A model generated the notes under the pieces. That model was given only the letters and a program-made list of their open reading frames with translations, was not told where the DNA came from and made no database searches. The position numbers and the translations under genes were made by a program. A stretch of 64,000 bases of DNA, taken from Paenibacillus agri (GTDB lineage Bacteria; Bacillota; Bacilli; Paenibacillales; Paenibacillaceae). Location of the stretch: positions 1 to 64,000 of the forward strand of contig NZ_JABWCS010000206.1 of NCBI RefSeq assembly GCF_013359945.1, read 5' to 3'. This document shows positions 35,449-45,285 of the stretch, piece after piece. How positions within the stretch are numbered: the stretch's first letter is position 1; the number at the start of each line of letters is the position of its first letter.

Positions 35449-36258
35449 TTAATTACTTTCCACAAGCGCAGGTTTAATCTCATTAGCATTAAAAAAATCC
35501 AATGCGGAGCGATACCAAGAAGTCTCTCCTTCTTTCTCGCCGTCAACATAAATCTCTACACGTTCATTATAGAAGGAGAGATATTCCTTAATTTTAGGAA
35601 TTTCGGGAATCGGATTGAGATAGCTCCACACAATGTTTTCATGAACGGTACCATTCACTTCAGCGGACCAATAAGAAGCCTTTCCTTTGTAAGGGCATCT
35701 CGTTTCCAAGTCGGTTTCCTGCAGGAACTCCTGCTTCACGTCTTCCTTCGGTAAATAATAACGAACAGGGACACCAGTCTCGAATACAATGATCGGACGT
35801 TTGCTATCCGCAACCGTTACACCATCAATCACTACCTGGATATGCCGAGAACTTTGCAGCGCATCAACTCTTTTATAAGGGTCACGCGGGTGAACAAAGA
35901 TTTCTTCATCTTCTTCGAACCAGGCATCTACTTGATTCCAATAGAATGAAACATATCCTTTGATCGGCTCACTCTCGGGAATGGGGTTCTGATAGCTCCA
36001 AACTGCATTTTCTGAAATCCGGTCCCCAACCTTGATACTCCAGTAAGATGCTGCACCTTTCCATGGGCAGTGGGAATGATGCTCCGACTCTACGAACAGA
36101 TCCTTGCGAACATCACTCTCGGGAAAATAATAAACCGGAAGATGCCCTCTCTCATGAACCGTGATCACATTCTTGCTATCCGCAATCGTAACCCCTTCAA
36201 ACTCCACTCTTACTCGTCTTGGATTTGAATCAAACTGCAATTTCTTCTTATTAGACAT
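35449..36258 (-). CDS. DUF427 protein with two tandem domains (paralogue)
   Basis: About 269 residues with two DUF427 units resembling those at 31156: VEFEGVTIADSKNVITVHE, YYFPESDVRKDLF and AASYWSIKVGD in the first, HIQVVIDGVTVADSKRPIIV and RYYLPKEDVKQEFL in the second. CPWKGAASYW and CPYKGKASYW are near copies. Function is unknown. ATG 36258 follows AAGGAGGAGAG, and a longer frame to 36288 lacks a site. Confidence 0.85.
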   Translation of the reverse strand: MSNKKKLQFDSNPRRVRVEFEGVTIADSKNVITVHERGHLPVYYFPESDVRKDLFVESEHHSHCPWKGAASYWSIKVGDRISENAVWSYQNPIPESEPIKGYVSFYWNQVDAWFEEDEEIFVHPRDPYKRVDALQSSRHIQVVIDGVTVADSKRPIIVFETGVPVRYYLPKEDVKQEFLQETDLETRCPYKGKASYWSAEVNGTVHENIVWSYLNPIPEIPKIKEYLSFYNERVEIYVDGEKEGETSWYRSALDFFNANEIKPALVESN

Positions 36259-36394
36259 GTGTACTCTCCTCCTTCTAAATAATATCAAATATAGGTAATT
36301 AATTATTGCATTTAGATAATATCATGCAAATTTCAGATATTCAATATAAAAAACCAACTTTTCCAATAAGAATTTAAAATAATAACTAACGAAA

Positions 36395-36433
36395 TAAAAA
36401 AACCAATCACCGATAATCTTCTGGTGATTGGTT
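36395..36433 (-). terminator. Terminator of the bshB2 operon
   Basis: AACCAATCACC pairs with GGTGATTGGTT around an 11-base loop. On the minus strand TTTTTTATTTCG follows. It lies 30 bases after the bshB2 stop codon. Confidence 0.85.
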
Positions 36434-36462
36434 GCTTAAATTTACTCTATGTTTTGACTTCC

Positions 36463-37143
36463 TTATTTAAAAGGATAAATCCAAAAATGTTCTGTTCCAA
36501 AACGCGCTTGAATCTCTTCATCATTCAATTCTTTGCTGCCTACTAACTCAGCGGCTTGGAATTGTGATTTATGCGCCTGAATCGATGCCATTTTAGGCTT
36601 CAGAAAATCTTTGACATCAATGATAACATTAGGTTTGCCAATCTCTTGCTCCGTATTCCGGGCAAAGGCCACACAATGAACAGGAGGTCTCTCTGCCTTA
36701 GGTAATCTTTCAACCGTACGGATAACTGCGGCTCCAGTGGCATCATGGTCGGGATGAACACTGTAACCCGGGTAGAACGTAACGACTAACGAAGGGTTAA
36801 GCTCTTTCAAAAGAGCGTCAATTTGACTATCCAACAAGTCTTGATCCTCAAATTCAATCATCTTGTCATGGAAACCAAGCATTCTTAGATCCTGTATCCC
36901 AATGGCCTCACAAGATGCTTCAAGCTCTTTTTTGCGTATCTCGGGAAGGGTTACCCGATTGGCGAAAGGCGGAATTCCCATATTCCGGCCCATTTCTCCT
37001 AATGTCAGGCAGGCATAAGTTACCTGAGTTCCATTCTGTATATGCTTCGCCAGGGTTCCTGCTACACCGAAAGCCTCGTCATCCGGGTGTGGCAATACAA
37101 CAAGAATATGTCTTTCCACTGAATTTTTCATCTCCTCATGCAT
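36463..37143 (-). CDS. bshB2: Bacillithiol biosynthesis deacetylase BshB2 (LmbE/PIG-L family)
   Basis: 226 residues with the zinc-site motifs PHPDDEAFG (about 18-26) and HPDHDATGA (about 126-134). The family removes the N-acetyl group from GlcNAc-malate during bacillithiol synthesis. BshB2 (YojG) is one of two such enzymes in Bacillus. The ATG overlaps the yojF-type stop (TAATG), with GGGAG upstream, so the two are coupled. The bshA and bshC genes are not in the window. Confidence 0.9.
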   Translation of the reverse strand: MHEEMKNSVERHILVVLPHPDDEAFGVAGTLAKHIQNGTQVTYACLTLGEMGRNMGIPPFANRVTLPEIRKKELEASCEAIGIQDLRMLGFHDKMIEFEDQDLLDSQIDALLKELNPSLVVTFYPGYSVHPDHDATGAAVIRTVERLPKAERPPVHCVAFARNTEQEIGKPNVIIDVKDFLKPKMASIQAHKSQFQAAELVGSKELNDEEIQARFGTEHFWIYPFK

Positions 37144-37487
37144 TAGAAAGGCTCCCGGCTTAATTGTAAAGATACGATAAGCTTGCCTTGACTGTCGTGC
37201 CCTGCCATGATCAATCTATCTGTCTCACTCTCTTCATAGTGAGTTAAACCTTCTGAGTAAACCCAACCCTGCGACATTTTCAGACCGATACGATAAGGTC
37301 CTTCTCCAGAAATCGACCCATGAGAATATTGAATGACAGCATTGGTGATGAAAGTAGAAGCCGAGTGCTTAGAGCTATCCAAGTGGGCTGCATATGCCCC
37401 CATTGTTAACTCAAGATGGATATACAGCTCCTGATCTTTAAGTCGGTCAATTCTTTTTTGTATTTCTGACTGATTGATTAGCTGCAA
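37143..37487 (-). CDS. YojF-family protein (DUF1806)
   Basis: 114 residues resembling B. subtilis YojF, which sits next to yojG/bshB2 there as well. Motifs GAYAAHLDSS, FITNAVIQYSHG and YRIGLKMSQGWVYSEGL are conserved. Its function is not established, but the fixed pairing suggests help in bacillithiol metabolism. The start is TTG, seven bases after GGAGG. Confidence 0.85.
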   Translation of the reverse strand: MQLINQSEIQKRIDRLKDQELYIHLELTMGAYAAHLDSSKHSASTFITNAVIQYSHGSISGEGPYRIGLKMSQGWVYSEGLTHYEESETDRLIMAGHDSQGKLIVSLQLSREPF

Positions 37488-37817
37488 TGTTACGCCTCCA
37501 TCTCTGACTGAATGTATAGCTGAATGAACTTATAAGAAATAAGATCCAACCCTTTGCAGAACGGACCTACAGGATACAAGTGTGACTTATTTCTCATCAA
37601 AGTATAACTTGCGATGCTATGTAATTCAATGGATGTTTCTGAGTAGTAGGGACAGGTATCCAATATCTATTTCTAATAAAATTTAATTAATTGGATGATT
37701 TTGTTTATTTAAGTATAATGGTATTATATGCCTACAACTTAAGACCTAATTCGACATTATTCACTAAAAGATTGAAGAAGAACTTAAACAGGCAAGTAAA
37801 ATAAAAGGGGAATGAAC
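37488..37817. other. Intergenic region before the zinc-ribbon gene
   Basis: No gene is supported. An inverted repeat AGAAATAAG (37535-37543) / CTTATTTCT (37586-37594) spans 60 bases in what is probably the promoter region of the bshB2 operon. AT-rich sequence near 37680-37735 is a plausible promoter area for the plus-strand gene at 37818. Confidence 0.35.
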
Positions 37818-39011
37818 ATGCTTTGTAGCAAGTGTAACACTGAGCTGCCTGAGGATAGCCTATTCTGTAACAATTGTGGAGCCAGGACTATGAGTAGAGC
37901 TTCTGGAAGGAAAAAAAACAAAAAAACGTGGATTTTAAGCAGTAGTATTATTGGAGCTTTGATCATCATTGCCTTGATATTCTTGACCTTAAACAACAGA
38001 CCTGTGAATGCATTCAAGAATGCTATTAAAGATAATAAATACGGAAATGCGATAGAAGTTTATGAAAACAAAATCAAAGGCGATTTAGAAAAGGAATCAG
38101 AAGTCGAAATCTATCTTCAAACCAGCTTAGAACAAATTAAAAAAGATTATACTGACGAAAAGATCGATTATAACACTGCTTTAAACCAACTGGAAATCAT
38201 TAAGAAAACGAATCTTTTGAATTCGGAAGTGAGAACCGCTCAATCGGATATAGATAAATTGAATGGTTCAAGAACGGCCTTTAAGACCGGAGAAGAACTC
38301 CTGAAAAATAACGATGTGAAAAATGCCCTAACGGAATTAAAGAAGGTCAGCAAGGTTGACGAAGCTAACTATTCGAAGGCCCAAACCTTAATTAAGGATA
38401 CTTTTTCTGCCTATAAAACATCTATTTTAGATGATGCTCAAAAACTCGCAACAGATCATAAGTATGATGAAGCTATCAAAGTTATAAATGAAGGATTATT
38501 CATCATGTCTACTGATTCTGATTTGATGGCTAAAAAAACAGTCTATGAAAAACAAAATGAAGAACAACTAGCCCTCCAACGCAAAGAGAAAATGGAACAA
38601 GCCAAAAAAAATCAAGAGGTAACTGTAGAGAAAACATCTATAATCGTTCAAGATGATACCTACAAAACGCTATATCCTGATATGATTCAAGTCATAACAC
38701 GGAATAACACCAATAAAGTGGTTAAAAACATGGATGTTTCTATGCTGGGCTTTGATAATAACGGGCTTCCTATAAAGATTAAACGAGAATATGGAGATAG
38801 TTCCTTAGAATTTGTAGGACTCGCTCAAAATGTAAACATTGTACCAAAGGCTACCTTTGGTTCAGGAAAAGGCTGGGGCCTCGACAGCACCCATGGTATA
38901 ACAACTGTGCTTGCCTGTGTAAAAAGTGTAGAATACTATGACGGTACAACATGGGAGAACGAGTATTATCCGTATTGGATTGAGAAGCACCAAGAAAAGC
39001 CCTTAGATTGA
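37818..39011 (+). CDS. Zinc-ribbon membrane protein with DUF5780-like C-terminus
   Basis: About 397 residues. A zinc ribbon ([20 protein letters not shown], Cys pairs at about 3, 6, 18 and 21), a lysine-rich stretch and one membrane helix (about 39-58) come first. A long tetratricopeptide-like helical region ([36 protein letters not shown]) and a C-terminal beta domain follow ([19 protein letters not shown] start, [20 protein letters not shown]). Function is unknown. ATG 37818 sits seven bases after AAGGGG, while ATG 37812 is only one base away. Confidence 0.72.
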   Translation: MLCSKCNTELPEDSLFCNNCGARTMSRASGRKKNKKTWILSSSIIGALIIIALIFLTLNNRPVNAFKNAIKDNKYGNAIEVYENKIKGDLEKESEVEIYLQTSLEQIKKDYTDEKIDYNTALNQLEIIKKTNLLNSEVRTAQSDIDKLNGSRTAFKTGEELLKNNDVKNALTELKKVSKVDEANYSKAQTLIKDTFSAYKTSILDDAQKLATDHKYDEAIKVINEGLFIMSTDSDLMAKKTVYEKQNEEQLALQRKEKMEQAKKNQEVTVEKTSIIVQDDTYKTLYPDMIQVITRNNTNKVVKNMDVSMLGFDNNGLPIKIKREYGDSSLEFVGLAQNVNIVPKATFGSGKGWGLDSTHGITTVLACVKSVEYYDGTTWENEYYPYWIEKHQEKPLD

Positions 39012-39050
39012 TAACAATACCTTCGAAATCCCATCCTGCTCATACTATGA

Positions 39051-39106
39051 AAATAAAATGCGTTGGCGAGAGAGGTTTTCCCTTCTTTGCCAGCGCATTT
39101 TATTTT
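39051..39106. terminator. Bidirectional terminator between zinc-ribbon and PIG-V genes
   Basis: AAATAAAATGCGTTGGC pairs with GCCAGCGCATTTTATTT (one G-U pair) around a 22-base loop, with U-rich ends in both directions, between convergent genes. Confidence 0.85.
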
Positions 39107-39196
39107 ACACGCGTAATGACCAACACTTCCAGATAACACCCAGCGACCGGTCACCGATAGAACAACTACCGACAGCAGATCGCCGCTTAGAACCTA

Positions 39197-40573
39197 TCAA
39201 TATATAGGATACCCCGCTACAAACAATGCGAGATATAGCAAGCCACCGATAACAGATACTGCCGTAAGCGCAGCATCCTTAGATTTCTCCTCTGTGAGCG
39301 CTACGGCTGCAAAAGCTAACGGAAACACAACGATAAAGTAGCGCGGGGCAGACAACAACCAGGTCGGAGCGACTACAAAAGCAAAATACACGATAAAATA
39401 CGCTGTATACGCGGGATTCAGCTTCTTCGCAGCCATATATATTACGATCAGAGCGGAGAATATAGTCAACAAATTGGGCAACCATAATCCAAGAAAATTA
39501 CGGCTATCTCCCTCAATAAAAGTACGAACAGCATATTCCATCTGATATCTTACCGTATCGAAGAAGAAATAGAGCTTTTGGAACCAATGCTCTTTTTGAT
39601 AGATGCTGTACTGAAACGCGTTACCTGTAACCTCATAATTAATATAAAGATAGGCTAGCAGCCCCAGCGATATAATGAAGAGACAGGCAAACGCACCAAC
39701 AAGTCTGCTTATCCATGCCCTTCTATTTACAACTTTATATGTACCTAGCAACTCCCGAACGAATTCAATAGCGACCGGTACTGCCAGAAGTATCCCCGGA
39801 GAACGCGTATAGGCTGCCAGTGCCCCGAACAAGCATCCGATGAACCACTGCTTTTTCCGCACAAAATAGATACACATCAGAGAAAGTGCCAAGAATAGCG
39901 ATTCCGTCATAGGAATGAGGAAAAAGAATGCTGCTGGAAATATAAAAATATACTTTACAACTCGTAGAGCATTTCTTTGCGACATATCTATTCGGGCAAG
40001 TTCATAAGCAAATAGAGCTGCAACGATCGAGCTGAGGATAGAGATAACAAATCCTGCCGCAAGATAACTCCCGGTAAATATCTCAACCACTTTTATCAGA
40101 TTGGGTAAAAAGGGGAAAAACACGAGGTGAAATTTAGCATCTCCCTCTGTCACATACCCGTTCTCCGCAATACCAAGATAGGATGCAGCATCGATCCCCG
40201 ATATATGCCATGTCTCCATCACCTTACTGAAGAGACCGCCGGAATAACCATTCTGTATGATTAGAAAAACATAACCAATGATCAGGAGAAGCGCACGGCT
40301 AATTAACATCCAGCCAATAATCTTCAACCAAGTCTGTTTTCTCCCGGGTTCGATTCTATGGGCTCGCATCTCTTCCGGTTGCTTGCTGGTCAGAATATAT
40401 TCTGATAAAACGGGTATCGTGCGCAGACCTAATAACACGAATAGTGCGAAACAGGCAACTGTGGCGATAGTGCCTAGCACTGTCCAACTATGATTTGAAT
40501 CTGCCCAGAAAATAGCCATACCCGCCATAATCAGTACAAAAATGATGGATATGACTTTGTCATGCTTCTTCAT
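39197..40573 (-). CDS. PIG-V-like membrane mannosyltransferase family protein
   Basis: 458 residues with about 12 membrane helices. The first extracytoplasmic loop has the pattern DAASYLGIAENGY and FFPFLPNLIKVVEI, typical of GPI mannosyltransferase 2 (PIG-V)-like GT-C glycosyltransferases using lipid-linked sugars. In bacteria these are usually of unknown acceptor. ATG follows GGAGG. No neighbour suggests a pathway. Confidence 0.8.
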   Translation of the reverse strand: MKKHDKVISIIFVLIMAGMAIFWADSNHSWTVLGTIATVACFALFVLLGLRTIPVLSEYILTSKQPEEMRAHRIEPGRKQTWLKIIGWMLISRALLLIIGYVFLIIQNGYSGGLFSKVMETWHISGIDAASYLGIAENGYVTEGDAKFHLVFFPFLPNLIKVVEIFTGSYLAAGFVISILSSIVAALFAYELARIDMSQRNALRVVKYIFIFPAAFFFLIPMTESLFLALSLMCIYFVRKKQWFIGCLFGALAAYTRSPGILLAVPVAIEFVRELLGTYKVVNRRAWISRLVGAFACLFIISLGLLAYLYINYEVTGNAFQYSIYQKEHWFQKLYFFFDTVRYQMEYAVRTFIEGDSRNFLGLWLPNLLTIFSALIVIYMAAKKLNPAYTAYFIVYFAFVVAPTWLLSAPRYFIVVFPLAFAAVALTEEKSKDAALTAVSVIGGLLYLALFVAGYPIY

Positions 40574-40800
40574 TTAGACCTCCATTTGTCCCCTCTGACC
40601 CCATGAAATAGATAAAAAAGGAAATTAGTACGCATAGAAATATCATAGTCGCTTGCAATTTTTTTGTAAATCATTTCTCTCGCTTTCATAGCGTAAAATA
40701 AAGGATAAAAATGTAAGATGATCTGGTAAAATGAATATACATCAACGGATCTTGGAAGGGTGTATCAAATAAAGCATAGTACAGGTGAGGAGTGTATCTA

Positions 40801-41793
40801 ATGAAGGAGCAGTACACAGCAAAGCTTGAATTGTTCGCAGAAAACGCGCTGAAGTTGAAAAAAGCGTTCGCCTGGCAAAATGTAATGGTTAACCGTTTGG
40901 CGGCATTGCTATACACGGCAGAGAACAAAATTGCCGATGATGAAGCGATCCGCGCAAGCTATGAACTTATTAAAGAGAATACCGGATGGTTCTCTGCTTT
41001 CAGGGGTAATTCGATTATCAGCATAGCTGCCCTGCTCTCTCTTTCTGCCGATCAAGAAAAACAGCTCACAAACACACTGACCGTGTATGAGTTAATGAAG
41101 GAAGCCAAATTTAGAGCCTCTGATTATCTCGTCATTTCCGCCTATCAGATCGCTGCCCATGCGACATCGGATCAATATCCCCGTACGGTAGAACGCGCAA
41201 AGCAATTTTACGACAGTATGAAGGCGAAGCACCGTTTCCTTACCGGACAGGATGATTATATCTTTGCTGCCATGCTCGGTCTTTCCGATATCGACATTGA
41301 ACAAGGTATCGATCGTATGGAGCAGCTCTATTCTACGCTTAAACCTGAGTTTTTATCGGGGAACAGTGTGCAAGCCCTGACGCAGGTCCTGATTCTTGGA
41401 GGAGAAGCCCCAGAGGCAGCGGCCCGTGTTCTTGCTTTACGCGATGACTTCCGTGCACAGGGGATCCGTCTGGACAAGGAATATACCCTTTCTTCGCTTG
41501 GTGTGCTCTCTTTGCTTCCCAGCAACAGAGAGGACATCGTTACGGATGTCTCAGAGACATACGAATTTCTGCGCACCCAAAAAGGCCTCGGCAGCTGGTC
41601 CATCAGCAAGCAGGAATTGCTGCTGCTCTCCGCCTCGCTGCTGGCCTTCAAATATGTGGATGATGTGCGAAATGGCATGATCACCACGATGCTCTCCACC
41701 AGCATTACCAATATTGTGATTGCACAACAGGCAGCTATAGCCGGGGCTACAGCTGCATCAGCTGCCGCAGTAGCTTCCTCCTCTTCAGATTAA
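40801..41793 (+). CDS. DUF4003-family protein
   Basis: About 330 residues, helical and cytosolic, with repeats of amphipathic helices and an Ala/Ser-rich tail (IAGATAASAAAVASSSSD). Sequence features such as LFAENALKLKKAFAWQNVMV fit DUF4003, a family of unknown function in Bacilli. A GTG start nine bases upstream is possible, but ATG 40801 after GGTGAGGA is favoured. It ends 34 bases before the convergent ABC permease gene. Confidence 0.75.
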   Translation: MKEQYTAKLELFAENALKLKKAFAWQNVMVNRLAALLYTAENKIADDEAIRASYELIKENTGWFSAFRGNSIISIAALLSLSADQEKQLTNTLTVYELMKEAKFRASDYLVISAYQIAAHATSDQYPRTVERAKQFYDSMKAKHRFLTGQDDYIFAAMLGLSDIDIEQGIDRMEQLYSTLKPEFLSGNSVQALTQVLILGGEAPEAAARVLALRDDFRAQGIRLDKEYTLSSLGVLSLLPSNREDIVTDVSETYEFLRTQKGLGSWSISKQELLLLSASLLAFKYVDDVRNGMITTMLSTSITNIVIAQQAAIAGATAASAAAVASSSSD

Positions 41794-41826
41794 AATGGAT
41801 TGACGGGAAGGAAGGTATGGACTGTT

Positions 41827-44310
41827 CTATTCCACCGACTTCAACGCCTCAATCATATGAATCCGCTTGAGCTTGACATGCATGAAAGCCATGATCATGC
41901 CCGAGAACAACAGCGTTAAGAGTGCGGCATAAATATAACTGGGCCATTTGATGATCGGAACGAACAAGGTTGCATCTAGCTCGGCCGTCTTCAGCACGAA
42001 GCTGTGTAACAGGATACCGAGACCCGACCCAGCCACGATACCAATTACGCTCAGCAAAATATTTTCCCGATAAATGTACATCGTTATCTCCTTATCATAA
42101 AAACCCAGCACCTTGATCGTAGCCAGCTCCCGGATCCGCTCGGACACATTAATATTGCTCAAATTGTAGAGAACGACAAAAGCCAGTGCCGCCGCCGACA
42201 CAATGAGCACCCAGGTCACAACGTTCATACTTTTCATGATATCGTCGAAGGCAGTGCCTAAGCTGCTGGAGAAGCTAACGGCAGCAACATGCTCACTATC
42301 CGTTAGCTTCTCGCCGAATGTATCCTCCGAGGCTTTATCCTGCACGGTATTGTTCAGAAGTTCTGTGTTAAATACGGGCTCTTTCCCGAATACGGAAGAA
42401 TAATAGGCTGGGGTCATATACACATAGTGCATTACATAGTTCTCTGTGATCCCAGCGATCTGTATTTTGAACGTTTCGTTCTCCTTGTTCACCACGGTCA
42501 AGTAGCCACCAGGCTCAAGCCCGTACAGTTTAGCCAGCTTTTCCGAGACGATAGCACCCTTGTCCGTAAGCTTCCGCCTTTCTCCACTTAATCGATCCCT
42601 CAGCTCCACAAATTGTGCCAAAGAATCAACGGATACAGGAATGAACAGATTCACATCCTGATCATTTATACCTTTGGCCCGCGCGGTCATCGTTTCCTGT
42701 GCCACTTCAAGCGTACCGGTTATGGCAGATTCGTCAGTGATCCACTTCTTATAGGCATCCACTACATCAGGGGACGCATCTGCATGCAGAGCTACAAGGA
42801 CATCATATTTCATAATTGCCCCGAATTGCCGTCCCGAGATGCTGCCGAGCGAGTCCTTGAGACCAAATCCAGTCAGGATCAGCGCCGTGCAGCCGGCCAC
42901 GCCGAACACAGTCATGAACATCCGCTGCTTGTAGCGGAACAGATTCCGTGCGGTTACCTTTTGGACAAAGCTCAGCCTTTTCCATACAAAGGAAAACCGC
43001 TCCAGTACAATCCGCTGCCCGTTCTTTGGCGCCTTCGGGCGCATCAAAATGGAAGCATTGCCGCGAAGCACTACACGGGAAGCAATCCAGGCCGTCAAAG
43101 TAGTACATATTAACGCCACTAGGATGGAGATGATGGAATACGCAGGATAGAACCTTTTGATAATATCCGGGAGGTTATAGAGCGAACTATACGCATTATA
43201 AATAAATGTCGGGAACAGGGTAAAACCCAACGCGAGCCCCACAACTGAACCCGCCAGACTGGCAAGCGTGCCATAGACGAGGAATTTAGCTATAATGTCA
43301 CGGTTACCATACCCAAGCGCCTTAAGAGTACCAATCTGTAAGCGCTGCTCCTCCACCATTCGCGTTATCGTCGTGAGGCTGACCAGTGCTGCAATCAAGA
43401 AAAAGAACACCGGAAACGCGCTCGCAATCGCCGACAACCGGTCAGCATTGTCTTTATATTCGGCATACCCCGGATTATCATTGCGGTCAGTGACATAGAT
43501 CTTGGGCAAAGCCAGTTCTGCAAGCTTTCGCTCCCCTTCGACCAAATCCTTCTTCGCGGAAGCCAGCCCGGCGGACAGCGCCTGTTCTACATCCTTGGTA
43601 TGCTGCTTCATCAGCGCCTCATACTCTGGCGTATAGGCCTTCAACGCGGAGGTATCTGTGAAGGACAGATACACTTCTGTATACACCGGCAGCTTGAAGT
43701 CTGTCGCCAGGATGGCTGCAAACGCATCTACCTGACCTTTGCCGATCCCGCTGGTGCCCCGGCTCTTCTTCTCAATAAACTGGGGGCTCCGGACAAAACC
43801 CACTACGGTATAATCCAGTACCCCGAAGCGGTTCGACAGTTCGGCATCCTTACCGTTTCCCGTGAACGTAATCTTGTCCCCTAGACCATACTCACCATCA
43901 AGCCGGTCATCTAGTACAATTTCTCCCGAATGCTTGGGAAGATGACCTTTAATAATACGGTATTGATTTAACGGTTTCTCGGTGTCATAGGAGTAGACTT
44001 TAAGTATTAAAGCTTTATCGCCGGTGAACACATCCGCACTGTACCCTGGCTGGACCACATCGACCCTTGGCACATTACTTAGCAGCTTTATGTTGTCTTC
44101 AGTCAGTCCGTAGGTAGTCTGCACCTTTAGATCCATTAGTCGCAGCTTCCGGTAAAACGTTTCGGCTGTATCCAGCATATCCGGCCCCGTCGCCTTGACC
44201 CCGGCAAAAAAACTGACGCCCAGCATAATGATTGCAAAAATCGAAATAAAACGAGCCTTGGTGCGCCAAATTTCACGAAAAATATCACTCCACAACGCGC
44301 GTTTGTTCAT
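41827..44310 (-). CDS. FtsX/MacB-like ABC transporter permease
   Basis: About 827 residues. An N-terminal membrane helix (FISIFAIIMLGVSFFAGVKA) and a large extracytoplasmic domain are followed by three helices at about 290-420 (first FtsX core). A second external domain comes next and another FtsX core ends the protein (ATIKVLGFYDKEITMYIYRE). This is the long form seen in lipid or peptide export systems of Firmicutes. ATG 44310 after GGGAGAAG is used. It lies 13 bases after its ATPase gene. Confidence 0.9.
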   Translation of the reverse strand: MNKRALWSDIFREIWRTKARFISIFAIIMLGVSFFAGVKATGPDMLDTAETFYRKLRLMDLKVQTTYGLTEDNIKLLSNVPRVDVVQPGYSADVFTGDKALILKVYSYDTEKPLNQYRIIKGHLPKHSGEIVLDDRLDGEYGLGDKITFTGNGKDAELSNRFGVLDYTVVGFVRSPQFIEKKSRGTSGIGKGQVDAFAAILATDFKLPVYTEVYLSFTDTSALKAYTPEYEALMKQHTKDVEQALSAGLASAKKDLVEGERKLAELALPKIYVTDRNDNPGYAEYKDNADRLSAIASAFPVFFFLIAALVSLTTITRMVEEQRLQIGTLKALGYGNRDIIAKFLVYGTLASLAGSVVGLALGFTLFPTFIYNAYSSLYNLPDIIKRFYPAYSIISILVALICTTLTAWIASRVVLRGNASILMRPKAPKNGQRIVLERFSFVWKRLSFVQKVTARNLFRYKQRMFMTVFGVAGCTALILTGFGLKDSLGSISGRQFGAIMKYDVLVALHADASPDVVDAYKKWITDESAITGTLEVAQETMTARAKGINDQDVNLFIPVSVDSLAQFVELRDRLSGERRKLTDKGAIVSEKLAKLYGLEPGGYLTVVNKENETFKIQIAGITENYVMHYVYMTPAYYSSVFGKEPVFNTELLNNTVQDKASEDTFGEKLTDSEHVAAVSFSSSLGTAFDDIMKSMNVVTWVLIVSAAALAFVVLYNLSNINVSERIRELATIKVLGFYDKEITMYIYRENILLSVIGIVAGSGLGILLHSFVLKTAELDATLFVPIIKWPSYIYAALLTLLFSGMIMAFMHVKLKRIHMIEALKSVE

Positions 44311-44323
44311 CCGTTTCTTCTCC

Positions 44324-45025
44324 CTACCATTCGATATCGTCAACGGATACCGGCGAAGGATTGGTAACCATTTTCCGTACCTTAGCGTTATTGATCTCAA
44401 TGACCCTGTCTGCTATTGGCGTAATCGCCAGGTTATGTGTAATTACGATGACCGTAGTCCCGGTATTGCGGCAAGTATCCTGCAACAACTTCAGTACCTG
44501 CTTGCCGGTGTTGTAGTCTAGCGCGCCTGTTGGTTCATCGCAGAGCAGCAGCTTCGGCTGCTTGGCCAACGCTCTGGCAATGGCGACACGCTGCTGCTCA
44601 CCGCCGGACAATTGAGCCGGGAAATTATCAAGCCGCTCACCCAGTCCCACATCCTCCAGCACCTTACGTGCATCCAAGGCACGCGGGGAAATCTGGGACG
44701 CCAGTTCGACATTCTCCAGCGTGGTCAGATTGGGCACCAAATTGTAGAACTGAAAGACAAAACCCACATCCATACGGCGGTAGCCTGTCAGCTCCTTGGC
44801 ACTATATTTGGCAATATCCGTACCGTCCACCATGACCTGACCCTCGTCAGCAGAATCCATCCCGCCAAGAATATTAAGCACAGTCGATTTGCCCGCCCCA
44901 CTTGGACCGACAATGACCGCAAATTCCCCCTTATTAATCTCAAAATCAATCCCGTCGCTCGCGACAATCACAGTCTCACCCATCTTGTAACGTTTGTATC
45001 CCCCTTTTACTGCAACAAAGCTCAT
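44324..45025 (-). CDS. MacB/LolD-type ABC transporter ATPase
   Basis: 233 residues: Walker [10 protein letters not shown] (about 40-48), signature [16 protein letters not shown], Walker [13 protein letters not shown] and the switch histidine in [11 protein letters not shown]. It pairs with the FtsX-like permease downstream. Such pairs act in efflux or lipid and peptide mechanotransmission, and the substrate is unknown. ATG is seven bases after GGAGG. Confidence 0.93.
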   Translation of the reverse strand: MSFVAVKGGYKRYKMGETVIVASDGIDFEINKGEFAVIVGPSGAGKSTVLNILGGMDSADEGQVMVDGTDIAKYSAKELTGYRRMDVGFVFQFYNLVPNLTTLENVELASQISPRALDARKVLEDVGLGERLDNFPAQLSGGEQQRVAIARALAKQPKLLLCDEPTGALDYNTGKQVLKLLQDTCRNTGTTVIVITHNLAITPIADRVIEINNAKVRKMVTNPSPVSVDDIEW

Positions 45026-45162
45026 CCCTCATCCTCCTGTCTCTGGCCGAACCAAGCCCCGTCTTCTTCACTATCTATCCAATGCTCGTTATAGAAAAGA
45101 ACGCGGTCATTTTAGCATCACCTTATAAACCAAGGAACAAACGATCTTCTGAAAAAGTTCCA

Positions 45163-45223
45163 TCGATTGTAACAAGAAAAATATTTCCGTAATCGATACT
45201 TGGGCGTTTGATAATGTTATAAT
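45163..45223 (+). promoter_or_regulatory. Candidate promoter and operator of the ABC exporter pair
   Basis: TATAAT at 45218-45223 lies 63 bases before the first ABC exporter gene. Upstream, ATCGATT (45163-45169) and AATCGAT (45192-45198) form an inverted repeat spaced 22 bases. No convincing -35 is seen, so an activator or an extended -10 is possible. Confidence 0.35.
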
Positions 45224-45285
45224 CACTTTGATTTAGCCACTCTTTTCAGGCAAGGGTGAGAGAACAATCAGAAACAGGTGATCAG

